Shown here in pieces: positions 1 to 7,589 of a DNA stretch of 7,648 nucleotides. The notes under the pieces are model-generated. The model had not been told where the DNA came from. It did not search any database and saw only the letters and a list, made by a program, of their open reading frames with translations. Positions within the stretch are counted from its first letter, which is position 1; every line of letters begins with the position of its first letter. Both the position numbers and the translations under genes were made by a program. This DNA is from Candidatus Poribacteria bacterium (GTDB taxonomy: Bacteria; Poribacteria; WGA-4E; WGA-3G): assembly GCA_009842375.1 (NCBI GenBank), contig VYFM01000404.1, positions 1 to 7,648 of the forward strand, read 5' to 3'.

Positions 1-2
1 AT

Positions 3-1583
3 TCTATTGTTGTCAGGGGCAATATCGTCCCAATTACACTTACACAAAACGATTTTTATGTGGACTGGGAGGTATTGGCAAATTTACGAATTGCGGAACC
101 TGAAAAGGAATACACGACTTCAACTTTCCAATCTTTTCTCCCAAATGAATCAATTTCAGTTGGTGATGTTTGGCAGATTGATGAAGAAGGTGTAATGGAG
201 TTACTTCGGCAGATACATCCTCATCCTAACCTGAAAATGTCAATTGACGCTGGGGATTCAAGTGGATTATGGGCATGTCTGCGCGCATATAATGACGAGT
301 TCGCGGATATCCAATTTCGCCTACATGCAGAGTTTATATTTAATGACGGAAGGTATACCCCTTCGCTGTTTACTGGCAACCTAATAATTGACCGTATTCA
401 ACAAAAAGTAAATTATTTCAAGATGTACGTGCCTGAAGGCACAGTGAACTTTGATGTCGCGTGGAGAAAATATCCCGATAAACCCTATAGTATTATTGAT
501 TCCGGTTTCTGTTCACAAATGGAACTCCATTCTGGCAGCCTAAATATACTCAAGAGCACAGAATTTACAGAATCTATCTCTCAAGATGAAGCAAATAAGA
601 AGTTAATGCGTTGTTTCTACAAGTTTGAAGAAATAAATTGGGTGTCGTTTGATGAAGCAGTAGAATCAGCAACAACCCGGCAAAAACCCATCCATGTTAT
701 TTCAATTGACGGTCCCCTCAAAGATGAGTCCTGCTGAGCGACGGGTAAAAGTTTGAGAGCAGTTGCTCTCTCTGAAGATAAGACCATCGAATTCTTAAAT
801 GAAAACTTTATTAGCACATGGGTTTCCAATGTCGAACTAAAACGAACTGATGTCAATAAAGAATACCTTCCAAAGCGTTACCCAGATGATTCAGTAGGTT
901 ATGACATAACACTTCCACTTACACAAGCAATTATGAAGGGATGGCATCAACATTCACCTGTAGATTGTATGGTTATATCTGCTGACTTTGAGGTGTTGGG
1001 AAGTTTACCAATTAACGAATTTAAAGGTAGTGGTAAGTCGTATAGAAAGTTTATTCATGCTGCACTATCAGGTCAAAATCCTGGCTTGGATAATAACGGT
1101 TATGCATCGCATACAATTGATTGGAACGCTTTTTTCAACACTGGGAGAAAGGTTACCGCGAAAAAGGTCACGGAGAATAAGATTAACGGGTTAAATGTTG
1201 AACTCAAACCTGAACATTTAAGTCAATATGTTTTGAACGTATTTCGCACGCCTGAACACGGTTATCAAGACTACACTATCGTTAACATTGATACGACAGC
1301 GATTGAAAATGGTTATATGCTTAACATTGTTATTGAGGTAGGGAATGCTGAACCCGCAGGTTCGTTTGATCTATTTGATGGTGATAGCGAAATACCAACA
1401 GAAGGTGTTCCCCATGAAGCACTCGCCTCAGTGTGGGATATTCTACCTGGTGAAACTGGGATAATCCAATATCGTTGTGATAAAGGTAAACATTTTAAAC
1501 TTGGGGCTACTGGAAATTGGTTTAGTGAAAAAGGAAGTATCAACGCTTTTCACGCAAAAATATCTGTTGAGGAAAATCGATAA
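3..1583 (+). CDS. selN: SELENON-like selenoprotein, copy 1 (5'-partial, Sec at TGA 735-737)
   Basis: This is a selenoprotein N homologue, presumably a thiol/selenol oxidoreductase; its substrate is unknown. The frame is open from the left edge (526 visible codons) and is interrupted only by TGA at 735-737 before the TAA at 1581-1583. The TGA lies in DESC-U-ATGKSLR, which matches the SCUGSGRTLR motif I recall from human SELENON. Other family blocks are FRLHAEF (near codon 115), SLFTGNLIID, GFCSQMEL before the TGA, and FISTW and HSPVDCMVIS after it. A C-terminal domain (about 1194-1580) is not found in the animal protein. The GTG at 60 is not the start: VRG..PI..T upstream of it aligns with residues 20-30 of copy 2, so about 16 residues lie outside the window if the N-termini match. 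No EF-hand or membrane segment is visible. A gene caller would split this gene at the TGA. The selenocysteine reading is strongly supported by the second copy and the hairpin. Confidence 0.93.
735..737 (+). other. In-frame UGA selenocysteine codon, copy 1
   Basis: TGA follows TGC in TCC-TGC-TGA-GCG. The 16 bases at 723-738 are identical to 2328-2343 around the TGA of copy 2. Coding homology to copy 2 and to animal SELENON continues in the same frame on both sides, so the TGA stands exactly where the animal protein has selenocysteine. Confidence 0.93.
738..770 (+). promoter_or_regulatory. Bacterial SECIS element, copy 1
   Basis: A perfect 6-bp stem, GAGAGC (755-760) with GCTCTC (765-770), encloses the loop AGTT. 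The loop begins 24 bases after the TGA, with 23 bases between. A short stem-loop inside the coding sequence just after UGA, with a G in the first two apical-loop bases, is the known design of bacterial SECIS elements bound by SelB. Copy 2 has the same geometry with compensatory changes. Confidence 0.82.
1194..1580 (+). other. C-terminal domain of unknown function, SELENON-like copy 1
   Basis: About 129 residues follow the SELENON-like core. The pattern of short hydrophobic strands and turns (YTIVNID, MLNIVIEVG, SFDLFDGDSEIPTEG, HFKLGATGNWF, INAFHAKISVEE) suggests a beta-sandwich. It is well conserved with the matching region of copy 2, whereas the linker before it (about 1030-1190) is not. 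I do not recognise the family. One conserved stretch, DxxDGDxExPTEG, is acidic and could bind a metal ion, but that is speculation. Confidence 0.6.
1568..1573 (+). promoter_or_regulatory. Ribosome binding site for SELENON-like copy 2
   Basis: TGAGGA inside the last codons of copy 1 lies 10 bases before the TTG at 1584. TAA directly precedes that TTG in the same frame, so no earlier start is possible. The site supports the TTG start and coupled translation. Confidence 0.6.
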
Positions 1584-3140
1584 TTGAAAACTCCATCAAA
1601 TAAAATAAATCTCAATTTGAAGAATGATGAAAAAGTATGGGTCAAAGGTTTCATCTCACCGATTGAGCATACATTGTCCCATTTTCATAAAGAATGGAAT
1701 GCGTTAGCAACTCTGCAGGTTGTTGAACCAGAGAAGGAATATCTGACATCGGTATTTCAAAGTTTCCTACCTGTAGAATCGGTTTTTGTAGGTGATATCT
1801 GGCAGATTAAAGAAATTGGCGTGTTTGAATTACTTCGTCAACTAAATCCTAATCCAAATTTGGATATGCATATTGACTCTGGAGATTCCAACGGATTGTG
1901 GGCATGCCTACGCGCATATAACGATAGATTCGTAGATATACAGTTTCGCATACACGCTGAGTTCAAGTTAGATGGTGGTTGGTTCACACCCTCACAGTTT
2001 ACTGGTAATCTCATAATTGACCGAATTGAGGAGAAAGTTGTTTTCTTCAAGATGTATGTGCCTGATGGCACAGTGAACGTTGATCTCAATTGGGATAGTG
2101 CAGACGCAGGTTTTTGCTCCCAAATGGAATTAACAACGGGAACACAAGGTGATGGGCATAGCATAGAATTCATAGAATACATCACTCATGAGGAAACAGA
2201 ATGCAAACTTGCATTATGTTTCTACAATTCGGTCCAAATTAACTGGGTATCTCCATTTCAAGCAGTAAAGTTGGCGGAAAATCAAGGTAAGTTAATCCAT
2301 GTCATTTCAATAGATGGTCCGTTACGTGATGAGTCCTGCTGAGGGAGTGGCAAAGGCTTGAGGGCAGGTGTCCTCTCGGATGACAGAGTGATTAAATTCT
2401 TGAATGATAAATTCATCAATGTATGGGTTTCCAATGTCGAATTAGAACGAACACCCAGAAAGAAGGCATACATGGCTGAAAGGAGAAAGGATTTACCTAA
2501 TGCTTTTGATAGATCACATCCATTTGCCAAACCCATCATGGAGGGTTGGACGGAGCATTCACCCGTGGATTGCTTGGTCATTTCTCCGGAATTCGATGTC
2601 ATGGGAAAACTACAATTGAATGACTTTTTTGATGACTGCTATAGAAGTGGAATTTCAGATGAGGAGGGTTATCTTAACTTTTTAAACGACTCATTAGATG
2701 TCAAATTCCCCGGTTTTGGTAATAACACATCGGATCCTCTGTTGACTGGTGCAAATATTGTTCTTAATAGGGAAAATGCTGAAGATGAGGTATTGCATAT
2801 TCTCCGTGCCCCAAGACACGGAGAGCAAGATTACAATGTCATTACAATTGATACCGTAGCTTATGAAAATGGTGGCACACTAAACATAGAGATACGGATG
2901 GGTAGTGCAATATCTGGTGGATCGTTTGATTTATATGATGGTGATACAGAATTGCCTACAGAAGGTCTTCCATCTGGTGCACTTACCTCTGTCTGGGATA
3001 TTCCTTCAGGACAGAGAAGTAAAATAAGGTATCAATTTGACAAGGGTAAAATCTTTAAATTGGGTGCTACAGGTACTTGGTTCAGTGGAAAAGGCAATAT
3101 CAACGCGTTTCATGCGAATATATCAGTTGAAGAAAACTAA
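1584..3140 (+). CDS. selN: SELENON-like selenoprotein, copy 2 (518 aa, Sec at residue 253)
   Basis: This is a complete tandem paralogue of copy 1, and the two are more than half identical by eye. Reading TGA 2340-2342 as selenocysteine gives 518 residues ending at TAA 3138-3140. The motif DESC-U-GSGKGLR is almost the same as the SCUGSGRTLR I recall from human SELENON. Other shared blocks are FRIHAEF (121-127), FTPSQFTGNLIID (134-146), VNVDLNW (164-170), CSQMEL (178-183), FINVW after the Sec, and HSPVDCLVIS. Conserved cysteines common to both copies lie in LWACLRAYN, GFCSQ, the CFY segment and VDC. The N-terminus lacks a signal peptide, a membrane helix and an EF-hand, so the protein looks cytoplasmic, unlike the ER-membrane animal form. 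A C-terminal domain (about 391-518) is extra. TTG is the only possible start because TAA precedes it directly, so the gene follows copy 1 with no gap and is probably in the same operon. The redox role is inferred from the motif; the substrate is unknown. Confidence 0.94.
2340..2342 (+). other. In-frame UGA selenocysteine codon, copy 2
   Basis: TGA sits in TCC-TGC-TGA-GGG, encoding Ser-Cys-Sec-Gly, the same four residues as the SCUG motif of animal SELENON. The reading frame and family similarity continue without a shift for 265 codons afterwards. Confidence 0.94.
2343..2375 (+). promoter_or_regulatory. Bacterial SECIS element, copy 2
   Basis: The stem GAGGGC (2360-2365) with GTCCTC (2370-2375) has six pairs including one G-U, and encloses the loop AGGT. 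The loop starts 24 bases after the TGA, exactly as in copy 1. Compared with copy 1, the fourth pair changes from A-U to G-C on both sides and the fifth from G-C to G-U, so pairing is preserved while the sequence changes. Confidence 0.83.
2754..3137 (+). other. C-terminal domain of unknown function, SELENON-like copy 2
   Basis: Residues about 391-518 are predicted to be beta-rich. They match the C-terminal domain of copy 1 through segments such as HGEQDYNVITIDT, SFDLYDGDTELPTEG, SVWDI, KLGATGTWFSGKG and INAFHANISVEEN. The human SELENON sequence, as I recall it, ends shortly after the thioredoxin-like part and has no such domain. No family is recognised. Confidence 0.6.
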
Positions 3141-5372
3141 TTAAGGATTCCACCAGAACGTCATTTTTGCGACTACTGTTGAACTCTGCAGGACAGTATT
3201 TGTCGTTTTGTCTGTGTCATAAGTTTGGTTGAAAACAAAATAGAAATCACTACCCGGACGATAGATATAGTTTATCAGGAAATTGGTAGAAACTAAGTCT
3301 GTCTCTGTATTCCATTGTGCATAGAGTTTAGCAAAAAGCGTAGTAGAAAACGAGTAGTTGAATCTACCTGAGAAAATGTTTGCATCAAAACTATCCTGTG
3401 GTAAAGTAACACGATTGAATTGATAGTTTGCATTTATACTGATTCGTCCACTCGGTTTCAAACCCATATCAACATAATATTTACGGATTTGACCGTTATA
3501 GAAATTCCCTAATTCAAAACCAGCAGTTGAACTGACAATGCGGACATCACTTGAGGATAAACGACCACCGACTGTATTGAATTCGTATCCACCGATAGGA
3601 ATAAAGATATCCTCCCGAATTTCAAAATCTTCATCAAGTCGTTCATATTCCCGTTTCACAAATACCATCACGGAGTCGTCAGTGGTAAATGAAGTCCAAT
3701 GTGTATAGGATAGATTCCAGCGTTCCAATTCATTATCTTGATTAAGAACGTAGTTTGCTTCAGGACCTGACCACATTTCACGAATTCCATATTTTTGTGG
3801 TCTTGGTGCCCAACGGAAGTCGGTCCTTGCCTGACGTGTTCCAGCTTGACGGACGAATCCGACTGCAGGATCAAAATCTTCATCTATATCTGTATAGGAA
3901 GCACTGAAACGCAAAGTATCCTTTCGCAGCCTTGTTCCGAAATAAAATGCATTATTTTTTCCGGACATACCTGGGAAGAAGGTTCTCGCCCACATCCCTC
4001 GTACATCGAGATTGTCGTTTGGTCGGAATTCAAAGTCGAATCCACCTGCGCGGTTGTAGTTACCTATTTCATCTTTGTTAACAGCAACCATCCCGAATCG
4101 AGTGCCTGCAATACTGTCCTTAGTAATTCGGATGACTGAGAAATTGTTGCGTTGAATGTCAATCGGTTCATCATCACTGTTTTCACCATGAAATTTGTCT
4201 GTAAGGACATTGAGAAATCCTATACCGTAAGAACCTACCTTGCCACTTGCTTTGCCGCCAAATATAATAGGTATCGCATTTCCTTCTGCTAATCCAATGC
4301 GTCGACTATAGAATAGTAACATTGGGGGAGGTCTACGAAAACTTTGCCTTGGGATACCAAACTCGAACAATCCTGCTCCTTCTAAAAAGAAAGGACGTTT
4401 TTCGGGGAAAAATAGACTGAATCGCGTAAGGTTGACCTGCTCTTCATCTGCTTCAACCTGCGCAAAGTCTGTGTTATAGGTTATATCAGCAATCAAATTA
4501 GATGTGATGCCGTATTTTGCATCAAAACCGAGTTTGAATTTCCGAGTAGTTTCTTGTCCTGTGTCATCATCGTTGTTATGTGAAATTCCTGGCAACACAT
4601 AAGGCAGTAATTCTATGTTTCGTGAGGGAGAAATGCCTTTTATGCCGACAAGTGAACCGAGGTTTGTTGTTCTATATTTTGCTAATCCGCCATAAGAAGA
4701 AGGAACAGGAGCCCATATAGATTCTTCTTGATTTCGCATCAACTCACGACCAACGTTTAATCCCCAATGCATCGGGTCGCTTTTTTTGAAACGGAGTTGG
4801 CTGAACGGTATACTGAGTTCTGTTGTCCAGAAAGTATCGTGTATTTTTGATTGACATGCAACAACTGCATCCCAGTCGTCGTTGAGAGAATCTCCGTTGT
4901 TAGTGATTGCCCGATCTTGGATTGCCCCTAAAGCATTTGCCCGAAAAAAGAACCCACTTCGTTTGTCGTTGTAGGTATCTAACAGCACAAAAACATTGTC
5001 GTTTTCATGTATGTCCCGTGCGTCTCTACGCATTTCGTTTGCAACAAGTTTTGAGATATGTGCATCGTAACATGTAAATCCGAGATATATGTTTTCATCA
5101 TCGTAGAGTATACGAACTTCCATCGGTTCGGTACTTTTTTGCCCTTCATACGGCTCAATTTGCACGAACTGGTTTATTGTCTCCGCTTTCTGCCAATCCG
5201 CTTCACTGAGTTCTCCGTCAATCTCAATACTCTCATAAGTTCGGTAGGCAGTTATCTGATAAGTATTTATCTCGGCACAAACTGAGGATATGCTAAAGGG
5301 TATTATAGAGAATAAAAATAGAAGATATGTGATTATTTTTAACTTACGGAAAGAAAATAGAGCAGTGTTCAA
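3141..5372 (-). CDS. DUF5916 outer-membrane protein with N-terminal CBM9-like domain
   Basis: The 743-residue protein has a signal peptide (hydrophobic residues about 13-30, likely cleavage after VCA at 31-33). A CBM9-like beta-sandwich covers about 42-210 (IDGELSEADW, VRILYDDENIYLGF, ENDNVFVLLDTYNDKRSGFFF, TTELSIPFSQLRF). A DUF5916-type beta-barrel follows to the end. FAQVEADEEQVNLTRF and FPEKRPFFLEGAGLFEFG (303-339) are the family's hallmark. The aromatic-rich ending MTFWWNP fits an outer-membrane strand, and the length is usual for the family. The function of DUF5916 proteins is not established; carbohydrate binding is suggested only by the CBM9-like fold. The TTG start is chosen because a strong Shine-Dalgarno sequence lies 8 bases before it and no nearby in-frame ATG exists. 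The gene lies 90 bases downstream of the TonB-dependent receptor gene, probably in one operon. Its TAA abuts the TAA of SELENON-like copy 2 on the other strand. Confidence 0.92.
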   Translation of the reverse strand: MNTALFSFRKLKIITYLLFLFSIIPFSISSVCAEINTYQITAYRTYESIEIDGELSEADWQKAETINQFVQIEPYEGQKSTEPMEVRILYDDENIYLGFTCYDAHISKLVANEMRRDARDIHENDNVFVLLDTYNDKRSGFFFRANALGAIQDRAITNNGDSLNDDWDAVVACQSKIHDTFWTTELSIPFSQLRFKKSDPMHWGLNVGRELMRNQEESIWAPVPSSYGGLAKYRTTNLGSLVGIKGISPSRNIELLPYVLPGISHNNDDDTGQETTRKFKLGFDAKYGITSNLIADITYNTDFAQVEADEEQVNLTRFSLFFPEKRPFFLEGAGLFEFGIPRQSFRRPPPMLLFYSRRIGLAEGNAIPIIFGGKASGKVGSYGIGFLNVLTDKFHGENSDDEPIDIQRNNFSVIRITKDSIAGTRFGMVAVNKDEIGNYNRAGGFDFEFRPNDNLDVRGMWARTFFPGMSGKNNAFYFGTRLRKDTLRFSASYTDIDEDFDPAVGFVRQAGTRQARTDFRWAPRPQKYGIREMWSGPEANYVLNQDNELERWNLSYTHWTSFTTDDSVMVFVKREYERLDEDFEIREDIFIPIGGYEFNTVGGRLSSSDVRIVSSTAGFELGNFYNGQIRKYYVDMGLKPSGRISINANYQFNRVTLPQDSFDANIFSGRFNYSFSTTLFAKLYAQWNTETDLVSTNFLINYIYRPGSDFYFVFNQTYDTDKTTNTVLQSSTVVAKMTFWWNP

Positions 5373-5462
5373 ATGTGTTGCCTCCTTTCACAAAAGATTC
5401 CTAATTTGGATTAAGACGTAAAAAGAGACAAATTGGGTTATAGAAAACAAACTGACTGACAA
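5373..5462 (-). other. 90-base gap between receptor and DUF5916 genes
   Basis: The gap holds the DUF5916 ribosome binding site and otherwise AT-rich sequence. I see no hairpin followed by a T-run and no convincing promoter, which is compatible with co-transcription of the two minus-strand genes. Confidence 0.5.
5381..5388 (-). promoter_or_regulatory. Strong ribosome binding site deciding the TTG start of the DUF5916 gene
   Basis: On the minus strand this reads AAAGGAGG, an almost perfect anti-SD match, 8 bases before the TTG at 5372. It settles the start on TTG. Confidence 0.85.
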
Positions 5463-7535
5463 TCAGAATTCCAAATTTATAGCAAGGAACGGAACTAAGG
5501 GCAATTGTGCAACAGGTACCTCTTTGGTATAATTGGCGTTGTAACGCACTTGCAATATATTAGTTCGGTTATAGGCATTCCAAAGCTCTAACGTTAATCC
5601 ACCTTTCAACCCAAAAATCGATCGGATGGAATAGTGCAAACGTAAATCTAAACGGTGATAAGGTGATGAGCGAACGATTTCCCCGTAAACTGGAATCCAT
5701 GTTTGATTTTTTGTAAATGGATTTGTATAACGTTCTCTATCTTCCAAAGTTGCGTATAACACCCCACTTTTATACTGCCAAGTTGCTCCGAATTCAAATT
5801 GCTCAATCTTGTAATTCAGTCCAACAGACAAAACATTCGGTGTACCAAACATAAATTCTCTTTCTTTATCCTTCGTGGAATCTTGCCGTTTTGAAAGGGT
5901 AAAAGAATATGCTAACCACCCTCGAAACGCATCACCGAAATCATGCTCTAAGGACACCTCAATTCCTCTTACAGAACCGGTTCGCTGATTCTCATAACGT
6001 CTATGTGTAAGGTTGTAAGTAATCATATCACGAAGATCTTTGTAATATCCTGCTACTTCAACCCTTGTTTCTGCAGTGAGGTTTTTTTCTAATGCCAAGA
6101 CATAATGTGTTGCATGGCTTGGTGAGATGTCAAAATTATCTCTACCAAGGACCAATTGGTAAAAACGCGGACTTTGAACATAATTTCCATACATAAACCG
6201 AAGATCTACTGGTAAGAGTGAAAATCCTACAGTATCAGGTTTTTCAGGTCCAATGGTTACACCAAGTAGTCCTCGCGGTTGGACAGACAAGTTATCTGTT
6301 AGATTATAATATGCTGCCCGTATTCCTAATGTAGCATAAATATCCGTATAAAATGCTGAAAATAGGTCTTGTGTTGCTTGTAAATATCCTTCTATACGAT
6401 GTATGTTTTGGGAAATATCGGTATATATCTTTTCTCCATCTTGTTTTAGCCTGAAGTCGAAATCCCAATCGCCTTCTTCCAGTGGTCGGGCACCGACACT
6501 TACAAGATTTGACGGTAAAATTGACAGATCAAAACCTGATTCGAGCAGTGTCTTTGGGAACTTTACCCAATACTGAACATCGCCGCGTAAAGAGAAAACA
6601 CTTTCAGAATCCCGATATAAGTAGCCATCACCATAAGCCAAATTTGATCGAGAGAACGACCGAGACAAGGATAATACTGATTTAAACGTATCTATTTTCT
6701 CTGAATAGAAATGGATACCTTGTGAGTCGAATGGATTTTCTAAACTCAAAGGTCCTCGCAGCTCACTCTCCGACACCTCATCGGATGTAAAGTTAAGTTC
6801 ACCGACATCATTGGCTCCAAGAGCGTTTACAACTAATCTATGGGTTTTTGTTAATTGGTAAACAAATTTACCTTGATAACTCCAGAATCTCGGCACCTCG
6901 GTAACCAAATCATTCTCAATCTCCAGCAACACATGCAACAGTTCAAACAGAGGTCCCATATAACTTCTACGTCCGAAAACATACCAGTATCCACGATTCC
7001 CTATACTTCCTTCAAAAAATCCCTGAGAATACACTGGATTTAGATTAAGTTTTCCACCAACACTTCTGTCAGTTCTTGAACGTGAATGTATATCGATCAC
7101 CGCTTGTGAATTGGAACCGAACTCTACTCCGTATCCACCCGGATATACATCTATATTATTTATGACTTCTGCATTCATGGTAGAGACGATTCCGTAGAGA
7201 TGAAATGGATATCCCAACGGTAAGCGATCAAAATAGTAGATGTTGTCTTCAGGTCCACCACCACGTACTGAAAGAATACCGACAAAATCGTTCAATACCC
7301 CGACACTGGGAAGTTTATCCAATACTCTAAGAGGATCTCCACCTGTGCCAACAGCGCTTGAAATCGTATCACTCATAATGGTGCGTTTCGGTTTCTTATC
7401 TATACGCCCACTTTCCACTACAACGGGTGGTAAGGTTACAACATCTCCTGATATTTTGTCAATTTCTATATCATCATCTTGTCCAAAAGCATAGAATGGT
7501 AATATGATAAGGAAAAAAACTATAAAATGTTTCAA
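5463..7535 (-). CDS. TonB-dependent outer-membrane receptor
   Basis: The 690-residue protein is an outer-membrane transporter energised by TonB; its substrate is unknown. It has a signal peptide (about 1-18, ending AFG-Q) and a short acidic stretch. A possible TonB-box-like segment follows (VVTLPPVVVESG, 32-43), then a plug domain at about 50-155 (LDKLPSVGVLNDF, ILSVRGGGPEDNIYYFD, PLGYPFHLYG, IDVYPGGYGVEFG, SQAVIDIHSR). The rest is a 22-strand-type barrel with many alternating aromatic strands, ending LAINLEF with the usual terminal Phe. No carboxypeptidase-like or STN domain precedes the plug. The start is TTG at 7533-7535: an in-frame TAG lies just upstream with no other start codon between, and a weak SD (AGTAGG) precedes it by 5 bases. 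The stop is TGA, here a true stop because Phe ends the barrel. An insertion-sequence end lies immediately upstream. The gene probably forms an operon with the DUF5916 gene. Confidence 0.93.
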   Translation of the reverse strand: MKHFIVFFLIILPFYAFGQDDDIEIDKISGDVVTLPPVVVESGRIDKKPKRTIMSDTISSAVGTGGDPLRVLDKLPSVGVLNDFVGILSVRGGGPEDNIYYFDRLPLGYPFHLYGIVSTMNAEVINNIDVYPGGYGVEFGSNSQAVIDIHSRSRTDRSVGGKLNLNPVYSQGFFEGSIGNRGYWYVFGRRSYMGPLFELLHVLLEIENDLVTEVPRFWSYQGKFVYQLTKTHRLVVNALGANDVGELNFTSDEVSESELRGPLSLENPFDSQGIHFYSEKIDTFKSVLSLSRSFSRSNLAYGDGYLYRDSESVFSLRGDVQYWVKFPKTLLESGFDLSILPSNLVSVGARPLEEGDWDFDFRLKQDGEKIYTDISQNIHRIEGYLQATQDLFSAFYTDIYATLGIRAAYYNLTDNLSVQPRGLLGVTIGPEKPDTVGFSLLPVDLRFMYGNYVQSPRFYQLVLGRDNFDISPSHATHYVLALEKNLTAETRVEVAGYYKDLRDMITYNLTHRRYENQRTGSVRGIEVSLEHDFGDAFRGWLAYSFTLSKRQDSTKDKEREFMFGTPNVLSVGLNYKIEQFEFGATWQYKSGVLYATLEDRERYTNPFTKNQTWIPVYGEIVRSSPYHRLDLRLHYSIRSIFGLKGGLTLELWNAYNRTNILQVRYNANYTKEVPVAQLPLVPFLAINLEF

Positions 7536-7540
7536 TGATA

Positions 7541-7546
7541 CCTACT
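7541..7546 (-). promoter_or_regulatory. Weak ribosome binding site of the TonB-dependent receptor gene
   Basis: AGTAGG on the minus strand lies 5 bases before the TTG start, between the insertion-sequence end and the gene. It is a modest SD match with short spacing. Confidence 0.45.
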
Positions 7547-7557
7547 TTTGACATACT

Positions 7558-7578
7558 CCCCCCGCTAAACCGTGGGGG
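7558..7578 (-). repeat. Subterminal hairpin of the IS200/IS605-type end
   Basis: On the minus strand, CCCCC pairs with GGGGG (7574-7578 with 7558-7562). One bulged A then precedes two further pairs (CG with CG), closed by the loop GTTTAG. A short imperfect palindrome with an unpaired base near the end is what TnpA of this family recognises. Confidence 0.7.
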
Positions 7579-7589
7579 ATTCTTCGCTC

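Noticed and set aside
31..33. Possible lipoprotein cysteine at residue 32 of the DUF5916 protein
   Set aside because: The residues before the Cys (Ser-Ser-Val) do not form a lipobox; VCA fits an ordinary signal peptidase site. The coordinates here are residue numbers.
60..62. GTG at 60 as start of copy 1
   Set aside because: The upstream codons stay open to the window edge and align with residues 20-38 of copy 2, so the true start is outside.
753..755. TTG start for a gene at 753 (and likewise at 2358)
   Set aside because: These TTG codons are the Leu of the conserved K-[SG]-LRA segment just after the Sec, lie inside the core domain and lack a ribosome binding site.
60..3140. Four separate plus-strand genes, or two pseudogenes broken by nonsense mutations
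   Set aside because: The frame does not shift at either TGA and homology continues on both sides. Both copies have TGA at the same codon after Cys, that codon is Sec in SELENON, and both have a downstream hairpin.
3795..4139. Plus-strand ORFs inside the minus-strand genes, such as this one
   Set aside because: They lie opposite well-supported coding sequence, show no domain features and have no ribosome binding site worth noting.
5373..5462. Promoter for the DUF5916 gene (TTGTCA and TATAAC on the minus strand)
   Set aside because: The spacing is only about 14 bases and the sequence is AT-rich, so chance matches are likely.
5463..5465. Receptor TGA read as selenocysteine
   Set aside because: No Cys or redox motif and no hairpin downstream; the preceding Phe is the normal barrel end.
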